NCBI GenBank assembly: GCA_947174225.1
Contig: CAMWIF010000099.1
Coordinates: 1 to 8,399, forward strand
Length of the DNA stretch: 8,399 nucleotides
Reading direction: 5' to 3'
From: an uncultured Porphyromonadaceae bacterium
GTDB lineage: Bacteria > Bacteroidota > Bacteroidia > Bacteroidales > Muribaculaceae
How positions within the stretch are numbered: the stretch's first letter is position 1; each line of letters opens with the position of its first letter. Below the pieces are notes generated by a model that was not told the DNA's origin, did not search any database, and was given only the letters and a program-made list of their open reading frames with translations. The position numbers and the translations under genes are program-made. This document shows positions 1 to 6,357 of the stretch, piece by piece.

Positions 1-1096
1 GTATAGCCGGACCATCACATACAAGGCTCCTTAGCATTATCTTCGCCGCTACGGGAGTATCGACATCCGGCAATCGAAGCTCCACCTCCACAAACCAACG
101 CCCATAGGCTTTCTCCGTGCGGCCAACCCACGTCACCTCAGCCGTCTCACCGTTGGCAATGAAATTCTTCAGTTTGTTGATTTTGCTCCAATAATAATCA
201 TTTTTTGATATTACTATTCTGTCGCCCTGCTGGAGAGGTTCCTCTGCATACAGCACCATATTGCGGATGGCTTTGTTGAAGTTATTGGCTCGTTTATTGG
301 AACGTGTCACAATAAGAGTCTCCTCTACACCTACCGTTCCCCAGGAATCCGAAAGATAATCAGCGAGTTCAGAAGAATTTACTACGGTAATGTCCGGAAA
401 TCCCTTTTGGAAAATAGTGAAATTCTCAGGTGGGTAGTCGGAGAAGAGAAACTGACGTATTATAGTCGCATTATACAATATGCCGCTCCCTGCTGTCTGT
501 CGCACGGGTACATCGAGTGAAAAACAGATAGGGTTGAGGCCAATCTCTTTAAGTCGCTCCGGATTCATTGCAGGGCTTTCTGTCATCCCTACGGGAGGAA
601 GCTGTGCAAGGTCGCCCACGAGTACCATAGCCGAACCCGGTGCGGAGTAGATGTGGCGTGTAAGCTGCCTCAGTAGGGAAGAGGCACCGGCAGTGTCGGT
701 GATGAGTGATGCCTCGTCCACTATGAAAGTGGTTTCCGCATCCTTATTCTCTGCAAGGAAGAAAGTGGTGTTTGACGGGTCTACCGAATTGCCCCGGAAT
801 ATCCTTTTATGTATGGTGGATGCCCGATAGTCTGCCATCGCTGCCGCCACCTTTGCCGCCCTGCCTGTCGGAGCAAGTATTACTGTGCGCAGAGCCGCCC
901 GTCGGATAGCTTTAACAATGGCTCCGATCACGGAAGTTTTACCTGTGCCGGCATAGCCGTTGAGCACAAACACGTCGCGAGGGCCTCTGTGGAGCACAAA
1001 GGCGGCAAGGGCATTGATAAGCGCAAACTGTCCCTCGTTGGGAGAGAAGGGAAGCTGTGATAATATAAGGTCAACAAACGATTCTCGGGTCACCAT
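1..1096 (-). CDS. RecD-like ATP-dependent DNA helicase (partial, C-terminus off the left edge)
   Basis: Superfamily 1 helicase of the RecD/TraA type, expected to unwind DNA using ATP in the cytoplasm, probably in repair or recombination. I translated the minus strand from the ATG at 1096; 365 codons are open to the window edge. Visible motifs in order: an upstream Gln region (NEGQ, residues 20-23), Walker A GYAGTGKT (47-54, Lys53), motif Ia APTGRAAK (75-82) followed by STIHK (93-97), Walker B FIVDEAS (124-130) and motif III VGDLAQLPPVG (160-170). A later ETLIVTRSNKRAN stretch fits the start of the second RecA-like/UvrD_C domain. The rest of that domain lies outside the window. No Shine-Dalgarno is seen, as is usual for Bacteroidetes. 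It is divergent from enolase. I recognise the family; the precise pathway is inference. Confidence 0.9.
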   Translation of the reverse strand, partial: MVTRESFVDLILSQLPFSPNEGQFALINALAAFVLHRGPRDVFVLNGYAGTGKTSVIGAIVKAIRRAALRTVILAPTGRAAKVAAAMADYRASTIHKRIFRGNSVDPSNTTFFLAENKDAETTFIVDEASLITDTAGASSLLRQLTRHIYSAPGSAMVLVGDLAQLPPVGMTESPAMNPERLKEIGLNPICFSLDVPVRQTAGSGILYNATIIRQFLFSDYPPENFTIFQKGFPDITVVNSSELADYLSDSWGTVGVEETLIVTRSNKRANNFNKAIRNMVLYAEEPLQQGDRIVISKNDYYWSKINKLKNFIANGETAEVTWVGRTEKAYGRWFVEVELRLPDVDTPVAAKIMLRSLVCDGPAI

Positions 1097-1127
1097 ACTG
1101 CGAATGATTCTTTGGTCATACTGCGAA
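1080..1127. repeat. Imperfect tandem repeat across the helicase start codon
   Basis: Two adjacent copies of about 22-25 bp share gattct..ggtca and an exact catactgcgaa (1094-1104 and 1117-1127). The copy at 1080-1104 contains the helicase start codon (minus-strand ATG at 1094-1096). The copy at 1106-1127 carries a second ATG (1117-1119) in another frame that opens only nine codons and ends in a TGA overlapping the real start (ATGGTGA). The copies differ by a 3-nt indel and a few substitutions, which suggests an old local duplication. Confidence 0.6.
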
Positions 1128-1240
1128 ATTAGGTAAAAAATATGGAAAATGCGCGTTGAGATACTTTGAAAATATAAAAAATCGTGCAATAGGTATAAAA
1201 AAACGTGTGTTAGATAAAATAAGGTTAAAAATGCGCGGGA

Positions 1241-1275
1241 TTTGAGGAGTAAATAAGAATTTTTTTGTAAATTTG
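1241..1275 (+). promoter_or_regulatory. Candidate Bacteroidetes-type promoter for eno
   Basis: TTTG at 1241-1244 and TAAATTTG at 1268-1275 match the Bacteroidetes -33 (TTTG) and -7 (TAnnTTTG) elements exactly. The spacer is 23 nt, slightly longer than the usual 19-21 nt. Transcription would start near 1282, giving an approximately 90-nt leader before the eno ATG. The surroundings (1129-1270) are very AT-rich, and no convincing promoter for the divergent helicase was found in the same spacer. Confidence 0.55.
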
Positions 1276-1312
1276 CAATCGAAATAAGGGCACATAACCC
1301 CCCGATAAGTAC

Positions 1313-1336
1313 TTCTGACCCTCGTGAGGGTCTGGA
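1313..1336 (+). promoter_or_regulatory. Stem-loop in the eno 5' leader
   Basis: The perfect inverted repeat gaccctc-gt-gagggtc (1317-1332) folds as six GC-rich pairs with a CGUG loop. It can extend past one U-U mismatch to 1313-1315 with 1334-1336. It lies 39 nt before the ATG and has no downstream U-run, so it is not an intrinsic terminator. An mRNA-stabilising or translational role is possible but unproven. Confidence 0.45.
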
Positions 1337-1371
1337 AAAAGACACAACAGTTTTTAAAACATATATAAGAC

Positions 1372-2676
1372 ATGAAAATTGCAAAGATTACAGGTCGCGA
1401 GATTCTTGATTCCCGTGGCAACCCTACAGTAGAAGTTGACGTAACTCTTGAGAGTGGTGCATTTGGTCGCGCTGCTGTTCCCTCCGGTGCCTCTACAGGT
1501 GAGAACGAGGCTCTTGAGCTTCGTGACGGTGACAAGAGCCGTTACCTTGGTAAGGGTGTGCAGAAGGCTGTTGCCAATGTGAACGGTCCTATCCAGGAGG
1601 CTCTCATCGGTATGAACGCTCTCGACCAGATCGCAGTTGACGAGGCTATGCTCGCTCTCGACGGCACTCCCACAAAGTCTAACCTCGGTGCAAACGCTAT
1701 CCTCGGTGTATCTCTCGCCGTTGCCAAGGCTGCTGCTGACTATCTCGGTCTTCCCCTTTACAAATATATCGGTGGCGCCAACAGCTACGTTCTCCCCGTT
1801 CCTATGATGAACATCATCAACGGTGGTGCTCACTCTGACGCTCCTATCTGCTTCCAGGAATTTATGATCCGTCCCGTTGGCGCTCCTACTTTCAAGGAGG
1901 CTATCCGTTGGGGTGCTGAGGTATTCCACAACCTCAAATCAGTGCTCAAGGCTCGTGGTCTCTCCACAGCTGTAGGTGATGAGGGTGGTTTCGCTCCCAA
2001 GCTTGAAGGTACAGAGGACGCTCTTAACGTAATCGTTGAGGCTATCAAGAAAGCCGGTTACGAGCCCGGAAAGGACATCACTATCGGTCTTGACTGCGCT
2101 TCTTCAGAGTTCTATCAGAATGGCGTATACGACTACACTCACCTCAAGACAGGTGCTGTGAAGGAGGTTAACGGTCAGAAGCTCACCAGCAAGGAGCAGG
2201 CTCAGTATCTTGAGAAGCTGATCACCGAGTATCCTATCGACTCTATCGAGGACGGTATGGATGAGAACGACTGGGAAGGCTGGAGAGAGCTTACCAAGCT
2301 TATCGGCGACCGTTGCCAGCTCGTAGGTGACGACCTCTTCGTAACCAACGTTAAGTATCTTGAGCGTGGTATCGCTGAGGGTTGTGGCAACTCTATCCTC
2401 GTTAAGGTTAACCAGATCGGTTCACTCACCGAGACTCTCCGTGCAGTCGAGATGGCTCAGCGCAACAACTACACCGCAGTTATCTCTCACCGTTCAGGCG
2501 AGACTGAGGATTCTACTATCGCTGACATCGCTGTTGCTACTAACGCCGGCCAGATCAAGACTGGTTCTGCAAGCCGTTCTGACCGTATGGCTAAGTACAA
2601 CCAGCTTCTCCGCATCGAGGAGGAACTCGGCAAGGATGCTCAGTATGGTTACAAGAAAATCGCTAAGAAATATTAA
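1372..2676 (+). CDS. eno: Enolase (phosphopyruvate hydratase)
   Basis: Interconverts 2-phosphoglycerate and phosphoenolpyruvate in glycolysis/gluconeogenesis; cytoplasmic and Mg-dependent. The 434-residue product has the normal bacterial length. It shows the family landmarks: SGASTGE near residues 38-44, GGAHSD with His154, QEF with Glu163, GDEGGFAP with acid/base Glu204, metal-ligand positions Asp241, Glu293 and Asp320, the signature LVKVNQIGSLTE with catalytic Lys345, SHRSGETED (372-380) and IKTGS with Lys396. The ATG at 1372 gives the canonical MKIAKITGREILDSRGNPT start. Codons are strongly restricted (ggt, gct, cgt, ctc, aag, gag), unlike the more even usage of its neighbours, which points to very high expression. 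It appears monocistronic, with its own promoter and terminator. A 191-codon open frame on the opposite strand is a by-product of this biased coding. Confidence 0.98.
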   Translation: MKIAKITGREILDSRGNPTVEVDVTLESGAFGRAAVPSGASTGENEALELRDGDKSRYLGKGVQKAVANVNGPIQEALIGMNALDQIAVDEAMLALDGTPTKSNLGANAILGVSLAVAKAAADYLGLPLYKYIGGANSYVLPVPMMNIINGGAHSDAPICFQEFMIRPVGAPTFKEAIRWGAEVFHNLKSVLKARGLSTAVGDEGGFAPKLEGTEDALNVIVEAIKKAGYEPGKDITIGLDCASSEFYQNGVYDYTHLKTGAVKEVNGQKLTSKEQAQYLEKLITEYPIDSIEDGMDENDWEGWRELTKLIGDRCQLVGDDLFVTNVKYLERGIAEGCGNSILVKVNQIGSLTETLRAVEMAQRNNYTAVISHRSGETEDSTIADIAVATNAGQIKTGSASRSDRMAKYNQLLRIEEELGKDAQYGYKKIAKKY

Positions 2677-2723
2677 TCTTACGATGGCTATATAGTAAGG
2701 AATATTAATCTTTACGATTAGCT
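2669..2723. repeat. Direct repeat overlapping the eno stop codon
   Basis: aatattaatcttacgatggct (2669-2689) recurs as aatattaatctttacgat-tagct (2701-2723), offset by 32 bp and with small indels. The first copy includes the last Tyr codon and the TAA of enolase. The second lies wholly in the 3' UTR, just before the terminator. This looks like a short tandem duplication of the gene end. Confidence 0.6.
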
Positions 2724-2728
2724 AAAAT

Positions 2729-2775
2729 AATTAAAATGGTCACAATCCACATTGGACTGTGACCATTTTAATTTT
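2729..2775 (+). terminator. Intrinsic terminator of eno
   Basis: The 18-nt arms 2731-2748 and 2754-2771 (ttaaaatggtcaca.tcc against its complement) pair with a single A-C mismatch around a 5-nt loop (acatt). AA/TT flanks add two pairs. The 3' arm ends in ...ccattttaatttt, giving a U-rich tail. The A-rich 5' side means it may also act weakly on the opposite strand. Confidence 0.8.
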
Positions 2776-2860
2776 ACTGTTAATCTGAGAATTTGCTGAC
2801 AGCTGCTTTTGAAGGTGATTTTTGAGATCGCAGAGCTATACGCATCAGAGTCAACGGATA

Positions 2861-2917
2861 AAAAAAGAGATAGCCTTAAATGGTGTGAATATTACCATTT
2901 GAGGCTATCTCTCCGTT
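2861..2917 (-). terminator. Intrinsic terminator of the CoA transferase gene
   Basis: The 19-nt arms 2866-2884 and 2894-2912 (agagatagcct.aaatggt) pair with one G-U wobble around a 9-nt loop. On the minus strand the hairpin is followed directly by a run of T (the complement of the A-run at 2861-2866), so it terminates leftward transcription from the gene ending at 2959. A further 5-bp outer pairing, aacgg (2853-2857) with ccgtt (2913-2917), encloses it. Confidence 0.85.
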
Positions 2918-2958
2918 AGTGTGCGTGAGATATATTAAAAATCTGAAACCTGGAAAAT

Positions 2959-4458
2959 TTATTCGTATTTAGCGAGGTCTACATTGCGCATATCGCCACT
3001 GCTGAGGAACTCGGTGTGGAAGGCGAGTGACGCACGGAGCGAGTGGGGTGTCTGGCCGCCTGTCGGACCACCCATATGGAGGTAGTCGGTGAGGACTTCA
3101 CGATACATCGGGTTTGCGCAGTTCTTGATGATTTCCTCGGCACGCTGGATAGGATCCTTGCCACGGAGGTCGGCTATGCCCTGGTCGGTGACGATGATGT
3201 CGACAGAGTGCTCTGAATGGTCGAGGTGAGACACCATAGGCACAATGTTTGAAATCTTACCCTCCTTGGTGATAGAGGGGCAGGAGAAGATTGAGATATA
3301 GGCGTTACGTGCGAAGTCGCCTGAGCCGCCGATACCGTTCATCATTCTTGTGCCGGTCACGTGGGTTGAGTTGACATTGCCGAAGATGTCTACCTCAAGG
3401 GCGGTGTTCATGGCGATTACACCGAGACGACGTATTACCTCAGGATTGTTGGAGATCTCAACAGGACGAATCACGACTTTCTCCTTGAAGAAGTCGATGT
3501 TGTTGATCACATCTTCCTCTACCTCATTAGACAGTGTGAGGGAGCTTGTAGAACCGTATTTGCAGCGGCCACGCTTCATAAGGTCGATAACTGCATCCTG
3601 TATAACCTCAGTATACATTGCGAAAGGAGGAATCTCCTTGGCATCGGCAAGACCGTAAAGCACGGCGTTAGCCACGTTACCTACACCACTCTGGATGGGG
3701 AGGAAGGTTGAGGGAATACGTCCGGCGTGCATCTCGTCGATGAGGAACTTGCAGACGTTTGCACCGATCTTATTTGTGGTCTCGTCAGGGTTGGTGAAAG
3801 GCTTAACGCCGTCAAGGTAATCACTCAGTACAACTCCGACAATCTTTTCCGGATCAAGCTTCAATACGGGTGAGCCGATATGATCGGAAGGCTTGAAGAT
3901 AGGAATTACGTCGCGGTTGGGAGGATCAAGAGGAAGATAAATATCATGGAGGCCGTAAAGATTGTGGTGGAGCTTCTCGTTAAGCTCAAGCACAATTTTC
4001 TTGGCATACTTAGCGTAAGTGGGGACATTGCCTACACCCATACCCACTACAACAGTGCCGTCATCTTTCACATCGCTCACCTCGATTATGGCAATGTCGA
4101 GATCGCCATAGAAGCCATAACGGAATTTCTGTGCCAGCTCTGAAAGGTGAAGGTCGAAGAAATGACAGTCGTGGGCATTGATGCGCTTGCGAAGGTCCGG
4201 AAGGTTCTGATAGGGGGTGCGGATGCCGATTGCATTGGCACGTGCAAGCACACCGTCGCAGCGGTCGCTGGTAGATGCGCCGGAGAAGATATTGATTTTA
4301 AAGGGCTTGCCTTCAGCGTGCAGACGTTCTGCTTTTTCTGCGATTGCCCCGGGGATAACTTTTGGAGCACCGGGGGCTGTAAAGCCTGAAAGACCTACAT
4401 TGTCGCCGTTATGGAAAAGGTCGGCGGCCTCCTGAGGAGTCAAGATAGGAAATCTCAT
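2959..4458 (-). CDS. Acetyl-CoA hydrolase/succinate CoA transferase family protein
   Basis: Moves CoA between carboxylic acids such as succinate, acetate or propionate in the cytoplasm. It belongs to the Cat1/AarC/ScpC family of class I CoA transferases. The 499-residue length is typical and the whole chain is colinear with the family. The catalytic glutamate is Glu284 in MYTEVIQDA, the residue that forms the glutamyl-CoA thioester in characterised members. The CoA-binding glycine loop is GGSGDFARN (377-385), preceded by GTRMMNGI. QSGVGNVANAV (256-266) is a further family motif. In Bacteroidales, succinate and propionate are main fermentation ends, so a succinyl-CoA:acetate or propionyl-CoA:succinate role fits; the exact substrate pair cannot be read from sequence. 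The ATG at 4458 gives MRFPILTPQEAA, a normal start. The gene is transcribed alone, converging on eno, with a strong terminator just past its stop. Confidence 0.93.
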   Translation of the reverse strand: MRFPILTPQEAADLFHNGDNVGLSGFTAPGAPKVIPGAIAEKAERLHAEGKPFKINIFSGASTSDRCDGVLARANAIGIRTPYQNLPDLRKRINAHDCHFFDLHLSELAQKFRYGFYGDLDIAIIEVSDVKDDGTVVVGMGVGNVPTYAKYAKKIVLELNEKLHHNLYGLHDIYLPLDPPNRDVIPIFKPSDHIGSPVLKLDPEKIVGVVLSDYLDGVKPFTNPDETTNKIGANVCKFLIDEMHAGRIPSTFLPIQSGVGNVANAVLYGLADAKEIPPFAMYTEVIQDAVIDLMKRGRCKYGSTSSLTLSNEVEEDVINNIDFFKEKVVIRPVEISNNPEVIRRLGVIAMNTALEVDIFGNVNSTHVTGTRMMNGIGGSGDFARNAYISIFSCPSITKEGKISNIVPMVSHLDHSEHSVDIIVTDQGIADLRGKDPIQRAEEIIKNCANPMYREVLTDYLHMGGPTGGQTPHSLRASLAFHTEFLSSGDMRNVDLAKYE

Positions 4459-4700
4459 TACTTTAATGGGTTAGTTGTTTGTTTGCGCTGTAAATGTGCG
4501 TCCTCTGGAGGTAAGCACATATTAATAAGCCGACATCCTGCGATGCATGCCTATTTTTGCGCGAATTTAGTAAATTTCTCTCATATATACAAATATTCCG
4601 AAGGTTTAAAGTTGAAATTTTTATAATCAAACTTGAGTGTATTATTGTTATACCGTATATGTTTATACACGTTTTTATTCTATAATATAAAGAAATTACT
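4459..4700. promoter_or_regulatory. Divergent AT-rich promoter region, CoA transferase / membrane protein
   Basis: This 242-bp spacer serves two outward-facing genes and has no coding signal. Toward the CoA transferase the best -7 candidate is AATATTTG (minus strand, 4597-4590), but its nearest TTTG (4631-4628) is 30 nt away, so support is weak. Toward the membrane protein, TATGTTTA (4658-4665) with CTTG (4632-4635) at 22 nt is an equally weak match. An imperfect stem tgtgc/gcaca (4495-4499, 4515-4519) with inner cctc/gagg (4502-4505, 4508-4511) would sit in the CoA transferase leader, and gtata/tatac (4655-4659, 4664-4668) is a short inverted repeat. None is firm. Confidence 0.35.
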
Positions 4701-5813
4701 ATGTCTGATACTTCCACTTCAAATTCTCAAACGTCATCCTCGGCACCCGGTGATGCCCGGGAAGACGGATGGAAACTGATAAAGAAATATGTAGGTACAG
4801 GATTGCGATATATCATACCGATTGGCATCTCTGTAGGATTGATCATTTGGCTGTTCAAGAAAGTGGATTTTCATGAGGTGATGGTCACTATCAAGGAGGG
4901 ATGCGATTTCTTCTGGATAGGGGTAATGATGATTATCACGATGCTGTCACATATGATACGTGGTGTGCGCTGGGGTATGCAGCTGCGTGCTGCCGGTGTC
5001 AAGAGGATGCCCGTGGTATGCGAGTGGGTCACGATATGGGGTGCATATGCCTTGAATCTTGTATTTCCACAGCTCGGAGAGGCTTGGCGTTGTGTATTCG
5101 TTAGCCGAAGAGAGAAAGCACCGCTCTCCACTGTGATTGGCACTGATGTCGGCGACCGTGGCTCCGATCTTGTGGTGGTGATTATGCTGCTGGTGCTCGC
5201 TCTGATTGTGGCACATCCGGAGTTGGACGCATTTATGACGAAGTATGCCTTTGGAGAGAAAGTTGATCATATCTCCAAATCGCCATGGCTATGGATATGC
5301 CTTGGCGGTGGTATAGGGGGATTCTGGTGCATATGCCATTATTTCAAGGAATATAAATGGGTGCAGACCCTTGACAAGAACCTGCATAACATTTGGGATG
5401 GCTTCAAGGTGATATTCACAATGAAGAAATGGTGGCTTTACATCATACTCACCTTCGGCATCTGGAGCTGCTATTTCCTTGAGACTTACGTCTGCTTCTA
5501 CGCATTCCCATTTACCCGCCATCTCGTTCATGACCCCGGAATGGCATTGGGTTTGTTGCCCGGTTTGGTGGTGTTCGTATTCGGCTCCTGTTCGATGGCT
5601 ATTCCATCCAACGGAGGTTTAGGTCCGTGGAACCTGGCAGTGATGTTTGCCCTCTCCCTATTCGGAATCAGTAACACACAGGGCACGGCATTCTCGATTG
5701 TTATGTGGAGTTGCCAGGCAGTAATGCTCATAGCTCTCGGTCTCTTCTCAGCCGGCTACATCACAGTGACAGGCAGGGACAATAAGCAGGTGGCAAATGT
5801 CCAAAAAGCATAA
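4701..5813 (+). CDS. Lysylphosphatidylglycerol synthase TM-region / flippase-like integral membrane protein
   Basis: A 370-residue inner-membrane protein of the LPG_synthase_TM (UPF0104-like) family. The start is a polar, Ser/Thr-rich cytoplasmic tail (residues 1-22), then about seven to eight hydrophobic segments near 37-52, 70-86, 106-122, 156-171, 196-213, 244-269, 283-301, 311-322 and 328-354. Family-type conserved patches are visible: RGVRWGMQL (87-95), NLVFPQLGEAWRC (119-131) and PSNGGLGPWN (302-311). There is no soluble aminoacyl-transferase domain like that of MprF, so it should not itself make lysyl-lipids. Relatives are thought to move lipids or lipid-linked intermediates across the membrane, but the substrate here is unknown. 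It stands alone, divergent from the CoA transferase, and ends before a long hairpin. The ATG at 4701 follows an AT-rich leader and is the only sensible start. Confidence 0.85.
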   Translation: MSDTSTSNSQTSSSAPGDAREDGWKLIKKYVGTGLRYIIPIGISVGLIIWLFKKVDFHEVMVTIKEGCDFFWIGVMMIITMLSHMIRGVRWGMQLRAAGVKRMPVVCEWVTIWGAYALNLVFPQLGEAWRCVFVSRREKAPLSTVIGTDVGDRGSDLVVVIMLLVLALIVAHPELDAFMTKYAFGEKVDHISKSPWLWICLGGGIGGFWCICHYFKEYKWVQTLDKNLHNIWDGFKVIFTMKKWWLYIILTFGIWSCYFLETYVCFYAFPFTRHLVHDPGMALGLLPGLVVFVFGSCSMAIPSNGGLGPWNLAVMFALSLFGISNTQGTAFSIVMWSCQAVMLIALGLFSAGYITVTGRDNKQVANVQKA

Positions 5814-5834
5814 TTAGGTTTAAGTATACTTGGT

Positions 5835-5892
5835 AATATAAAGCTTCATTGCCGCATTTCCAGATGGAAATGCGGCGATGAAGCTTTATATT
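5835..5892. terminator. Long perfect-stem hairpin between convergent genes
   Basis: The arms 5835-5861 and 5866-5892 are 27 nt each and complementary except for one G-U type position (t5850 opposite g5877), closed by an AGAT tetraloop. The GC core is gccgcatttcc / ggaaatgcggc, flanked by AT-rich outer stem. It lies 21 bp after the membrane protein stop and 36 bp after the GlsB-like stop on the other strand. A bidirectional terminator is the obvious role, though no clean U-run follows on either side; the AT-rich outer stem may substitute. Confidence 0.65.
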
Positions 5893-5928
5893 GACTGCCT
5901 TTAACGCTGACAGCACTGTGTAGATAGA

Positions 5929-6177
5929 CTATTTCGATGTTTTGCTGAGAAGCCCTACAAGCCAGAGCAGGAAGATTGCTCCTACTACAGATGTGATGAG
6001 ATTGCCGATGATGCTCGTGGTATGGATACCAAGAATACCGAATAGCCAACCGCCAAGTACACCTCCGATTATGCCTACTACTAAGTTTACGATGAAGCCG
6101 AAACCACCGCCACGCATTAGTTTGCCGGCTACTGCACCGGCTACCAAACCTATAAGAATATACCAGATGAAACTCAT
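5929..6177 (-). CDS. GlsB/YeaQ/YmgE family small membrane protein
   Basis: An 82-residue, very hydrophobic, glycine-rich protein of the transglycosylase-associated / stress-response membrane family. The sequence carries the family pattern: GLVAGAVAGKLMRGGGFG (residues 10-27), NLVVGIIGGVLGGWLFG (31-47), and a last hydrophobic helix at about 55-77 ending in SKTSK. Three inner-membrane helices are likely. I place the start at the ATG at 6177 (MSFIWYILIGL), which matches the usual family N-terminus and length. An in-frame ATG 66 nt further upstream would add 22 polar residues (MSRIGVRQFIEIK...) not typical of the family. Homologues are often general-stress-induced, but their biochemical role is unknown, and no regulator site is identified here. 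It converges on the flippase-like gene. Confidence 0.9.
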   Translation of the reverse strand: MSFIWYILIGLVAGAVAGKLMRGGGFGFIVNLVVGIIGGVLGGWLFGILGIHTTSIIGNLITSVVGAIFLLWLVGLLSKTSK

Positions 6178-6228
6178 AATTATTTGTTTTTGATTAAATA
6201 CAGTTTTTATTTCTATGAACTGCCTAAC

Positions 6229-6262
6229 GCCGATCCGACTCACACCGACTCGGCTTATGCCG
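6229..6262 (-). promoter_or_regulatory. GC-rich leader element with alternative hairpins upstream of the GlsB-like gene
   Basis: Within an otherwise AT-rich 180-bp spacer (6178-6357), cggc at 6251-6254 can pair with gccg at 6259-6262 (4-nt loop), or, as tcggc 6250-6254, with gccga at 6229-6233. The two pairings exclude each other. The same block holds a direct repeat ccgactc (6235-6241 and 6245-6251). It lies 52-85 nt before the ATG at 6177. It could be an operator or leader structure for the small membrane protein. No TAnnTTTG promoter was seen in the spacer. Confidence 0.3.
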
Positions 6263-6329
6263 TCTCACTTTTAACCTTACAACAATAAGTTTTTAATTAT
6301 AGTTCATTTCACAATCCCCTGTCTAATGC

Positions 6330-6347
6330 GAGGATAACCCCATCCTC
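6330..6347 (-). terminator. Weak stem-loop after the glycoside hydrolase gene
   Basis: gaggat (6330-6335) and atcctc (6342-6347) form a 6-bp stem with a 6-nt loop, 10 nt past the hydrolase stop at 6358. No T-run follows on the minus strand, so termination here is uncertain and read-through toward the GlsB-like gene is possible. Confidence 0.3.
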
Positions 6348-6357
6348 AGTCTCCATC

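Noticed and set aside
809..1060. 83-codon plus-strand open frame at the left
   Set aside because: It lies antisense to the helicase ATPase motifs, which are unmistakable on the minus strand; its Cys/His content is a by-product.
1146..1237. Repeated aaaatgcgcg at 1146-1155 and 1228-1237
   Set aside because: Only two 10-bp copies 82 bp apart in an AT-rich spacer, with no further copies or symmetry; too little to call a site.
1354..1929. 191-codon open frame on the minus strand inside enolase
   Set aside because: It is fully antisense to a certain gene, has no family resemblance, and arises from the strong codon bias of eno.
6178..6243. 22-residue N-terminal extension of the GlsB-like protein
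   Set aside because: The family begins at the MSFIWYILIG-type hydrophobic start; the extension is polar and overlaps the GC-rich leader element.
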